Origin: Flavobacteriales bacterium | GTDB taxonomy: Bacteria > Bacteroidota > Bacteroidia > Flavobacteriales_D > Sanyastnellaceae | Direction of reading: 5' to 3' | NCBI GenBank assembly: GCA_028823435.1 | Contig: JAPKBK010000097.1 | Span: 1-6,926 of the forward strand | DNA: 6,926 nucleotides | In this document: positions 1 through 6,037 of the stretch, piece by piece | Numbering within the stretch: the stretch's first letter is position 1 | How the letters are laid out: each line of letters begins with the position of its first letter | Position numbers and translations under genes: made by a program | Notes under the pieces: generated by a model | What the model saw: the letters and a program-made list of their open reading frames with translations, nothing else | The model's database searches: none | Told to the model about the DNA's origin: nothing

Positions 1-1
1 T

Positions 2-298
2 TTGGAAGATGGCGATAGAGATATGGTCGTCATGTGGCACCGTTTTGAATATAAAAAAGACGGGAAAAGATTTGAAAGGACGTCTGAATTCTCATTAGAA
101 GGCACAGATTCAATGTACACTGCGATGTCAGATACAGTCGGACTCCCAATGGCTTTAGCTGCTGAGCATATGTTGGTTGGCGGTGGATTTGATAGGGTGG
201 GAGTTGAAATTCCCGTATCTTCGACATACTACGACGTGCTTTTACCCAAATTAGAAAAGCTTGGCGTAGTATTCAAAGAAAATCACAAAGCGCTTTAA
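2..298 (+). CDS. Saccharopine dehydrogenase-type oxidoreductase, C-terminal end (5' partial)
   Basis: Only the last 98 codons are present; the frame is open to the left edge, so the true start lies outside the window and the leading TTG is just an internal Leu codon. The fragment resembles the C-terminal catalytic/substrate domain of saccharopine dehydrogenases (Lys9/LYS1-like): a stretch RDMVVMWHRFEY near residues 6-17, then TAMSDTVGLPMALA at about residues 40-53, and a closing GVEIPVSSTYYDVLLPKLEK segment. Family members interconvert saccharopine with glutamate and aminoadipate semialdehyde using NAD(P), in lysine breakdown or synthesis. The N-terminal Rossmann domain is not visible, so cofactor choice and direction cannot be judged. 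The gene ends in TAA and is followed 5 bases later by a small unknown gene; both appear to share the terminator at 736-760. The family call is fairly sure, the exact reaction less so. Confidence 0.82.
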   Translation: MEDGDRDMVVMWHRFEYKKDGKRFERTSEFSLEGTDSMYTAMSDTVGLPMALAAEHMLVGGGFDRVGVEIPVSSTYYDVLLPKLEKLGVVFKENHKAL

Positions 299-303
299 AT
301 TGC

Positions 304-735
304 ATGATGTTTTTGGTTACTTCTATTTCACCCTGGTGGTGCTTTGCGTGCTTGGTATGTGGCGGTGCGCCAGACTGGCCTGAGGATGGAGTTGCCACAA
401 AAGATTGGGTTGTAGAAGCTTTAGAATGGCGTCTTGACAGAGGCGTCGAAGATTGTGAGGACTATATGCCTGCAATCGATGCTTGGACGCTCGAATGGAT
501 TGCAAACAGTTCTGACGTCCGTGTGGAAATAGACACAGAGAAGTGGCCTGTTTTTACACACGAACCACTTTTGCAAGGGCCTTTGATTCAAATCATTGCA
601 CTTGAATCGTTAAACGGAAAAGCGTTTAATGAAAACAAGGTCCTCAGGAAACTTAAGACATTTGCTAGGAAATCAGATGGGATTTGGAATGATGCATTAA
701 AACAAAAATTCCAAGAGACAAAAGACATTCAATAA
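304..735 (+). CDS. Small Trp-rich protein of unknown function
   Basis: I do not recognise this 143-residue protein. It starts at tandem ATGs (304 and 307) just after the upstream stop; no earlier in-frame start exists before stops in that frame, and there is no clear Shine-Dalgarno sequence. Residues 1-22 are hydrophobic and hold a CxxCxxC pattern (C13, C16, C19). They could be a signal or membrane segment, but there is no positively charged N-terminus, and neither C16 (preceded by Cys-Phe-Ala) nor C19 (preceded by Val) fits a lipobox well. The rest looks soluble and probably helical, with an acidic middle (residues 38-80) and a Lys-rich C-terminal 35 residues. Nine tryptophans in 143 residues is unusually high. 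Close spacing behind the saccharopine dehydrogenase gene and the terminator directly after its stop codon support it as the last gene of that transcript. A real gene seems likely from its length, position and clean ending. Confidence 0.6.
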   Translation: MMFLVTSISPWWCFACLVCGGAPDWPEDGVATKDWVVEALEWRLDRGVEDCEDYMPAIDAWTLEWIANSSDVRVEIDTEKWPVFTHEPLLQGPLIQIIALESLNGKAFNENKVLRKLKTFARKSDGIWNDALKQKFQETKDIQ

Positions 736-760
736 AAAAGGGGCCGAAGCCCCTTCTTTT
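736..760 (+). terminator. Rho-independent terminator after the saccharopine dehydrogenase unit
   Basis: Directly after the TAA of the small unknown gene lies a G+C-rich hairpin, AAGGGGC / CGAA / GCCCCTT (738-755), with a tetraloop at 745-748. It is flanked by an A run on the left and a T-rich tail (TTCTTTT, 754-760) on the right. The A/T flanks make it nearly symmetrical, so it could also act on transcripts from the other strand, but no gene is seen there that would need it. It separates the upstream pair of genes from ispH. Confidence 0.88.
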
Positions 761-827
761 ATAGATCCCCTTTATTCCATTCAAGGTTTGCAAATATTTA
801 CATGAATACGATGACTTCTTAAAAATG

Positions 828-862
828 TTTCGTGTGAGTCGACGTTTTTAGATATATTTTCG
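828..862 (+). promoter_or_regulatory. Candidate Bacteroidota-type promoter for ispH
   Basis: The gap between the terminator and ispH (761-866) must hold the promoter of the downstream genes. Against the Bacteroidota consensus (TTTG near -33, TAnnTTTG near -7), the best candidate is TTTC at 828-831, a 21-base spacer and TATATTTT at 853-860; a shifted -7 reading, TATTTTCG at 855-862, scores about as well. This would place the transcription start within a few bases of the ATG at 867, giving a leaderless or nearly leaderless mRNA. A weaker alternative -7, AAGGTTTG at 783-790, would give a leader of about 75 bases. I see no clear operator or riboswitch in the gap. Confidence 0.3.
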
Positions 863-866
863 CCGT

Positions 867-2099
867 ATGCGTAGTTTTGATATACCAGATCATTTTAAGA
901 GTCCGATTATCAGTATGATAAAGGAAAAGCGTAAGGAATTGGATGCCAGGAAATTAGACTTCTCTCCGACCTTGCTTGATTTTGGGGCAGTAAAAATTCA
1001 GCTGGCCAGACATTTCGGGTTTTGCTTCGGTGTCGAAAACGCGATTGAAATTTCATACAAGGCCATCTTCGAAAATCCAGGCAAGCGGGTTTTCCTTTTA
1101 AGCCAAATGATTCACAACCCAGAAGTCAACGAAGATCTTGAGAGCAGGGGTGTGAAATTCTTGATGGATACACAAGGGCGTGAGTTGACGCCTTTACAGG
1201 AAGTTCAGCCAGACGATATCATCATCATTCCTGCTTTTGGGGCCTCTTTAGAAATGGAGGGCAAATTGAATGCAATAGGTGTTGATTTCAAGAAATACAA
1301 TACGACATGCCCGTTTGTAGAGCGGGTGTGGAATCGGGCATATAAGCTAGGGGATGAAAACTATACTGTGATTATTCATGGAAAGCCAGACCACGAAGAA
1401 ACACGTGCGACATTTTCCCATGCGTCCAAGGCCGGTGCTGCATTGGTTGTGGCGGATCTAGGTGAAGCCCTTGCCCTTGCCTCTTTAATGGCAAATAAAG
1501 ATGCAGTAGACGTAGAAAAAACATTTTCTGACATGTTTCACGGGAGAGTAAGCGCGGGTTTTAAGTTTTCGAAGGATCTAGAAAACATAGGCGTTGTCAA
1601 TCAAACAACGATGATTGCCTCCGAAACGCAAGAAATAGCGGACTTGTTGAAAAAGGCATCTAAGGGATTCGCAAATACAAAAGACACATTGTGTTATGCA
1701 ACGAATGACAATCAAAAGGCCACACTTGGCGCGTTAGATGAGGGAGGCGCCGATTTGGTCATCGTTGTCGGCGGATACAACAGTTCCAATACAAGTCACA
1801 TTGTAGAAATTTGTGAAAAACATAAACCTACTTTTTTCATTAGAAATGAACTAGAAATCAAGGAGGGCGGCGTAATCGATCACTTTGATATCCACACACA
1901 GGCGCACGTTTCAAGTGAAGGTTTTATGTCGGAACTAATTGATTTGGAGCGAGTTCCTACTATTCTCTTAACGAGTGGGGCCTCTTGTCCCGACGCCTCT
2001 GTGGAGCGTGTTCTGCATAAAATACTCGCCCGTTTTGATTGTGGAAAGGATGTTGATTCAGTGTTAAATAATTGGGCTTTAAATCTAGGGTCTGACTAA
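867..2099 (+). CDS. ispH: 4-hydroxy-3-methylbut-2-enyl diphosphate reductase (IspH/LytB)
   Basis: IspH is the last enzyme of the non-mevalonate (MEP) pathway. Its [4Fe-4S] cluster reductively removes the hydroxyl of HMBPP to give IPP and DMAPP in the cytoplasm. The three cluster cysteines are all visible: C53 in GFCFGV, C148 in TTCPFV and C276 in LCYATND. Substrate-contact motifs are present: H83 in MIHNPEV, HGKPDHEET at 171-179, NQTTM at 245-249, YNSSNTS at 304-310 and TSGASCPD at 369-376. At 410 residues it is much longer than the E. coli enzyme (about 316). It has an N-terminal extension of about 40 residues and an insertion around 200-240, and it resembles plant and cyanobacterial enzymes. 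The ATG at 867 is preferred because the MRSFDIPDHFKSPIIS opening resembles the N-terminus I recall for Bacteroidota homologues, although no ribosome binding site precedes it. It appears to be first in a six-gene run. Confidence 0.96.
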   Translation: MRSFDIPDHFKSPIISMIKEKRKELDARKLDFSPTLLDFGAVKIQLARHFGFCFGVENAIEISYKAIFENPGKRVFLLSQMIHNPEVNEDLESRGVKFLMDTQGRELTPLQEVQPDDIIIIPAFGASLEMEGKLNAIGVDFKKYNTTCPFVERVWNRAYKLGDENYTVIIHGKPDHEETRATFSHASKAGAALVVADLGEALALASLMANKDAVDVEKTFSDMFHGRVSAGFKFSKDLENIGVVNQTTMIASETQEIADLLKKASKGFANTKDTLCYATNDNQKATLGALDEGGADLVIVVGGYNSSNTSHIVEICEKHKPTFFIRNELEIKEGGVIDHFDIHTQAHVSSEGFMSELIDLERVPTILLTSGASCPDASVERVLHKILARFDCGKDVDSVLNNWALNLGSD

Positions 2100-2122
2100 G
2101 AATTGCGCGTAAATTCGCCTCT

Positions 2123-2485
2123 ATGGAAGCACCTAAGCTTCGGGGCATGTTCCGCAATGTGAGAACGAAACCCCGAACATTCGTTTTTAAATCACGTCAT
2201 CTGCCAGACGGTCGTCCTGAATGGGATGAGCGTAAGCGTAGAATTGATGCTGAGATTGCGAAAGAAAAGGGTGAGGAAATACCTGAAAGTGATCGACTGT
2301 CTGACATCAGATTTCGCAGGAGTTCAGGTGTGGATTCTCACTCTGTTAGAAGAAATGCGAGAAGGGCGAACATTCGGGTTGTTTTAATCGCGGTTGTTTT
2401 AGTGTATGTTGCATACAGAATCTTAATCTGGACGGAACAAACAGAATTCGGTGAAATGTTAGAATTTATAAGAGACAATGGCTGA
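2123..2485 (+). CDS. Small basic protein with one C-terminal membrane helix, unknown function
   Basis: This 120-residue protein starts 23 bases after ispH and overlaps mutL by 8 bases. Residues 10-82 are highly charged and rich in Arg (FVFKSRHLPDGRPEWDERKR near 20-39, then RR-rich stretches at 64-82). Residues 84-103 form a single hydrophobic helix (IRVVLIAVVLVYVAYRILIW), and the acidic tail is short. With the basic segment before the helix, the N-terminal part should be cytoplasmic. Flavobacterial genomes often carry a similar small gene just before mutL, with a Phe-x-x-x-Arg-containing opening followed by a charged helix; it is frequently labelled 'riboflavin synthase subunit beta' because it neighbours ribH there. 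Nothing in the sequence resembles riboflavin or lumazine synthase. A second possible start is the ATG at 2147 (residue 9); neither start has a good Shine-Dalgarno sequence. Function is unknown. Confidence 0.8.
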   Translation: MEAPKLRGMFRNVRTKPRTFVFKSRHLPDGRPEWDERKRRIDAEIAKEKGEEIPESDRLSDIRFRRSSGVDSHSVRRNARRANIRVVLIAVVLVYVAYRILIWTEQTEFGEMLEFIRDNG

Positions 2486-4337
2486 CTATATCGTTCAATT
2501 ATCTGATCAGGTCGCAAATCAAATTGCTGCTGGGGAGGTGGTAGGTCGCCCTGCTTCTGTCGTCAAGGAGTTGGTGGAGAATGCCGTAGATGCTGGAGGT
2601 ACTGATATTGTGGTTTTTGTCAAGGATGCTGGAAGGACATTGATTCAGGTCATTGACAATGGCAAGGGGATGAGTGAGGAGGATGCAAGGAAATGTTTTT
2701 TGCGTCATGCCACATCAAAGATTACCTCTGCCGATGATCTGCTGACGCTCATGACAAAAGGGTTTCGTGGAGAGGCGCTCGCATCCATCTCGGCCATTTC
2801 ACATGTTGAGCTTAAAACCCGAGAAACAGGTTCGGAATTGGGATTGAAAATGTGTGTTACAGGGGATGAATTCACGGACAGTGAGCCCATTTCATGTGCT
2901 GAAGGAAGTTCCTTCTCGGTCAAGAATCTCTTCTTTAATGTGCCCGCCAGACGTAACTTTTTGAAATCTGACCAAGTCGAAGTAAGGCATATCGTGGATG
3001 AATTCCAGCGGATAGCGATGGCACATCCGCAACTGAGTTTCCGCCTTCAAAGCAATGGGAACGACCTTTTTAATCTCAAGCCAGGGACTTTAAGACAAAG
3101 AGTGGTTGCCATTTTCGGCGTCAAACACGATGAGCGTTTGGTGCCTATAGACGAAGAAACGGACGTTGTGAAGATTTCGGGATTTGTCGGTAAGCCTTCT
3201 TTTTCACGTCGGACACGCGGGGAGCAGTTTCTTTTTGTCAACGGCAGATATATTAAGCATCCGCTGATGCACCGTGCGATTATGAAGGCCTATGAAGGCG
3301 TTCTCACACCTGGGAATTTCCCGCTCTACACGATTTTCCTGGAGGTAGATCCATCAAAAGTGGATGTCAATATTCACCCGACGAAGATGGAAGCCAAGTT
3401 TGAGGAAGACCAAATCATTTTTGCATTCCTGCGTTCTGCCATTAAACGTGGATTGGGACAACACAACGTCTCTCCCTCTTTGGATTTTGACTCAGAGTTG
3501 AGCATATCGATAGAAGGTTTGCCGCAAGGGAAATTCGTCTCTGAACCACGTGTTCAAGTAAATACGGATTACAACCCCTTTTTATCTTCTTCCTCAAAAC
3601 AACAATCAGGAAGCCACAAAACGTCTAACCCCTATCGGAAGTCACCAAGTGCCATCCCCAAGGACATTGATGCGTTTTATAGCAGACCCGCTATTGACGT
3701 GTCCGAACCTGAGCAGGAATCCACTTTACAAGAATCATCTTTAGATGCGATAGTAGAAGGCAAAACGTCTTTGAAGTGTGATGAAATATTCCAGCTACAG
3801 AACAAGTATATCGTGACTTCTAAAGATGATGTGTTGCTCATCATCGATGTGAAGAGGGCCCACGAACGTGTTTTATATGAAGGATATTTAAATGCTGGGA
3901 GAGGGGGTGAAACAGAGGTCGCTCAGAGGCTGTTGTTTCCCGAGCCCGTCACCTTATCTAATGCTGACATTGACCTTCTTCTTGGGGCGGCTGACGTACT
4001 TAAGATCTTCGGTCTGGTGATTGCCAAATCGCCAAGTGGCGGTTTGGAGGTTTTGGCTGTTCCCTCAGGCATGGCTGATAAATTACAGAATTGTATTGAT
4101 TCTGTTTTAGAGGCCCTACAAGATGGTACTTGGACTGATGTGGAGGGAAGGCGAGAGAAATTGGCCAAGGTTTGGGCTGAATCCTCAGCAGTCAATAAAA
4201 AAGTGGCGTTGAATAAAGAAGAGATGGTCAACCTCGTTGACCGACTCTTCGCGTGCGAGTCCCCAGGTATAGATGCGAGAGGCCGCTCAGTCTTTACAAA
4301 TTTCACAGTGGATCACATTGAATCAAAATTAAAATAA
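2478..4337 (+). CDS. mutL: DNA mismatch repair protein MutL
   Basis: MutL links MutS bound at a mismatch to the downstream excision machinery. The N-terminal GHKL ATPase is complete: IAAGEVVGRPASVVKELVEN (16-35) with general base E31 and Mg-binding N35, DNGKGM (60-65), RHATSKI (76-82), GFRGEALASIS (95-105), and the ATP-contacting lysine K303 in NIHPTKMEAKF. A Ser-rich, low-complexity linker spans about 330-432, followed by the C-terminal dimerization domain (about 433-619). QRLLFP at 483-488 fits the sliding-clamp-binding motif. The endonuclease motifs are eroded: DQHAxxExxxxE reads DVKRAHERVLYE (457-468, keeping D457, E463 and E468 but with Lys for the His), the CPHGRP segment reads DARGRS (599-604), and the ACR-like element reads SSA. 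Length (619) is normal for bacterial MutL. The start at 2478 overlaps the preceding gene by 8 bases, and the stop shares one base with the next ATG, implying translational coupling. Confidence 0.97.
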   Translation: MADYIVQLSDQVANQIAAGEVVGRPASVVKELVENAVDAGGTDIVVFVKDAGRTLIQVIDNGKGMSEEDARKCFLRHATSKITSADDLLTLMTKGFRGEALASISAISHVELKTRETGSELGLKMCVTGDEFTDSEPISCAEGSSFSVKNLFFNVPARRNFLKSDQVEVRHIVDEFQRIAMAHPQLSFRLQSNGNDLFNLKPGTLRQRVVAIFGVKHDERLVPIDEETDVVKISGFVGKPSFSRRTRGEQFLFVNGRYIKHPLMHRAIMKAYEGVLTPGNFPLYTIFLEVDPSKVDVNIHPTKMEAKFEEDQIIFAFLRSAIKRGLGQHNVSPSLDFDSELSISIEGLPQGKFVSEPRVQVNTDYNPFLSSSSKQQSGSHKTSNPYRKSPSAIPKDIDAFYSRPAIDVSEPEQESTLQESSLDAIVEGKTSLKCDEIFQLQNKYIVTSKDDVLLIIDVKRAHERVLYEGYLNAGRGGETEVAQRLLFPEPVTLSNADIDLLLGAADVLKIFGLVIAKSPSGGLEVLAVPSGMADKLQNCIDSVLEALQDGTWTDVEGRREKLAKVWAESSAVNKKVALNKEEMVNLVDRLFACESPGIDARGRSVFTNFTVDHIESKLK

Positions 4338-5062
4338 TGTTTGATAGAATTACGCCGATCGTCAAAAACCTGTTAATTATTAACGGGCTGTTTTTTATAG
4401 CAACCTTGGCGTTTGGGGCGAAGGGCATTCAATTGTCGGACTTTCTTGGCTTGCATTCTTTTCAAAGCCTGGGTTTTCAGCCTTATCAAATGGTGACATA
4501 CATGTTTATGCATGCTTCATTCACGCACCTTCTCTTCAACATGTTTGCGCTTTTTATATTTGGCACTGCACTTGAAAGAGTGTGGGATGCCAAACGTTTT
4601 CTGATTTACTATATGGCCACTGGCATAGGCGCAGGGCTCATTCAAATGTTCGTGGCCCATATTCGTGTGAATTCTATGTTTTCAGAGATTCCGCAAGAGG
4701 GCATTGATCTCATCCTGACTGAGGGGTATGGCCTTCTTCAACAAGGCAAAAATTATTCTGATATTTTGATGGGGAGCGCAAATATTTCACTTAATATTCC
4801 TACTGTAGGTGCTTCTGGTGCCGTGTTTGGAATATTACTGGCTTTCGGGATGTTATTTCCCAATACAGAACTCATGTTGCTTTTTCCACCCATTCCAATT
4901 AAAGCGAAATACTTCGTGATCGGATACGGGGCAATAGAACTCTGGATGGCTTTCCAGAACAATCCAGGGGACAATGTTGCACATTTCGCCCACCTGGGAG
5001 GAATGCTGATAGGCTTCATTCTTATCAAAAAATGGCAAAACAATCGCCAGAATTTTTATTGA
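4337..5062 (+). CDS. Rhomboid family intramembrane serine protease (1)
   Basis: Rhomboids cleave transmembrane helices within the inner membrane using a Ser-His dyad. This 241-residue protein shows the GlpG-like core of six helices, roughly 8-27, 56-80, 86-108, 157-175, 190-207 and 214-231. The oxyanion-hole residues lie in HLLFNMF (H64, N68), the nucleophile S160 in GASGAVFG, and the catalytic H219 in HFAHLGG. An insertion of about 45 residues (110-154) with a mixed polar, partly helical sequence lies between helices 3 and 4. There is no extra soluble domain. The ATG overlaps the mutL stop by one base (taATG), with an A-rich leader instead of a Shine-Dalgarno sequence. All catalytic residues are present, so the enzyme should be active; its substrate cannot be told from the sequence. 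Confidence 0.94.
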   Translation: MFDRITPIVKNLLIINGLFFIATLAFGAKGIQLSDFLGLHSFQSLGFQPYQMVTYMFMHASFTHLLFNMFALFIFGTALERVWDAKRFLIYYMATGIGAGLIQMFVAHIRVNSMFSEIPQEGIDLILTEGYGLLQQGKNYSDILMGSANISLNIPTVGASGAVFGILLAFGMLFPNTELMLLFPPIPIKAKYFVIGYGAIELWMAFQNNPGDNVAHFAHLGGMLIGFILIKKWQNNRQNFY

Positions 5063-5073
5063 AAAAATAGAAA

Positions 5074-6036
5074 ATGTTAGACGGTATGTGGGAAGACATC
5101 AAAAGGAGTTGGACATCGGGAAGTATGCTATATCGCTTGATTTGGGTGAATGTCGTTGTGTTCGTCCTTGTGAATGCAGCCTTGATCATGACGAAACTTG
5201 GTGGGTTAGAATTGTCTGTGGGAATCAGCGATTGTTTCGGGCTTGCGACGACTTCTGATGTTGACATTTTGATGAGAAGACCGTGGTCAGTTTTCACCCA
5301 CATGTTTGCCCACACTGAGATTTTCCACTTGATTTTTAACATGATACTTCTTTGGTGGATGGGCAGTATATACCAGGCAGAGGTAGGGTCCCGCCGTTTG
5401 TTGAGCACCTATTTAACAGGTGGGCTTGCGGGTTTTCTATTTTATATTACGGCATTTAATTTCCTGCCCGGATTAACAGCCCAATTCGAACCCAATGAGG
5501 TGCCTTTCGCATTGGGGTCTTCGGCTGCTGTTCTGTCGATATTCACAGCTGCAGCAACACTCCACCCCAACAGAAAAATTAAATTCATTCTCTTCGGATC
5601 AGTCCAACTCAAGTACATCGCACTTGCGTATGTTTTGTTCGATTATTTCGGTTTAAGTCAGGGAGATGGTGTCAATGCCGGAGGTAAAATCGCACACTTG
5701 GGTGGCGCGTTTTTTGGATACATGCTGATCACCTTAAACCGCAAGGGGATAAACTTGGCGGGATGGCTCGAAGTTGTTTTAGATTTCATCATGAGTCGCC
5801 TTCCGTCAAAAGGCAGGTCGGGGACCAAGCTTAAGTTTTGGCGCAACAAGAATTGGAAGAAAAAAGCGGGTTCCAGTTCTACCTCTCGGGTCCCGAAAAG
5901 CGACGCGGAGTTCAATGTAGAAAAACAGGAGAACACAAAACGTTTGGACGTGATTTTAGAAAAGATTTCAAGGCACGGATACGATCACCTCACGAAAGAG
6001 GAGAAGCAGTTTCTATTTAATCAGTCAAACAGATAG
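5074..6036 (+). CDS. Rhomboid family intramembrane serine protease (2) with C-terminal cytoplasmic motif
   Basis: This is a second rhomboid, 320 residues long and clearly diverged from its neighbour. Helices lie near 20-40, 74-100, 109-131, 146-163, 178-195 and 205-221. Oxyanion residues are H85 and N89 in FHLIFNMI; the nucleophile is S150 in GSSAAVL, a Gly-Ser-Ser-Ala form of the usual Gly-x-Ser-x; the histidine is H208 in IAHLGG. After the core come an amphipathic stretch (about 228-242), a strongly basic linker (246-264) and a closing helical motif at 286-320 (LDVILEKISRHGYDHLTKEE, then KQFLFNQSNR). That ending resembles a motif found at the C-terminus of Bacteroidota rhomboids, which I believe is catalogued as DUF6576. 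It should be cytoplasmic. The gene begins 11 bases after rhomboid 1, behind an A-rich stretch and without a clear Shine-Dalgarno sequence. Substrate unknown. Confidence 0.93.
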   Translation: MLDGMWEDIKRSWTSGSMLYRLIWVNVVVFVLVNAALIMTKLGGLELSVGISDCFGLATTSDVDILMRRPWSVFTHMFAHTEIFHLIFNMILLWWMGSIYQAEVGSRRLLSTYLTGGLAGFLFYITAFNFLPGLTAQFEPNEVPFALGSSAAVLSIFTAAATLHPNRKIKFILFGSVQLKYIALAYVLFDYFGLSQGDGVNAGGKIAHLGGAFFGYMLITLNRKGINLAGWLEVVLDFIMSRLPSKGRSGTKLKFWRNKNWKKKAGSSSTSRVPKSDAEFNVEKQENTKRLDVILEKISRHGYDHLTKEEKQFLFNQSNR

Positions 6037-6037
6037 G

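Noticed and set aside
340..360. CxxCxxC at the N-terminus of the small unknown protein as a lipobox
   Set aside because: The residues before C16 and C19 do not fit a lipobox and there is no basic N-terminus, so I did not call it a lipoprotein.
791..800. AT-rich palindrome AAATATTT and a nearby GTCGAC (838-843) as possible operator sites
   Set aside because: Both are short perfect palindromes expected by chance in an AT-rich gap, with no repeats or known operator match.
2100..2122. Possible promoter or terminator between ispH and the small membrane protein
   Set aside because: The 23-base gap has no hairpin with a T tail and no adequate -33/-7 pair.
3923..4306. 127-codon open frame on the minus strand within mutL
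   Set aside because: It lies entirely antisense to the conserved C-terminal domain of MutL and its translation is low in recognisable structure; it is a shadow of the real gene.
5025..5408. 127-codon open frame on the minus strand across the rhomboid 1/rhomboid 2 junction
   Set aside because: It runs antisense to two well-supported rhomboid genes and shows no family motif.
5838..6020. 60-codon + strand open frame inside rhomboid 2
   Set aside because: It is out of frame with the conserved C-terminal motif of rhomboid 2 and fully contained within it.
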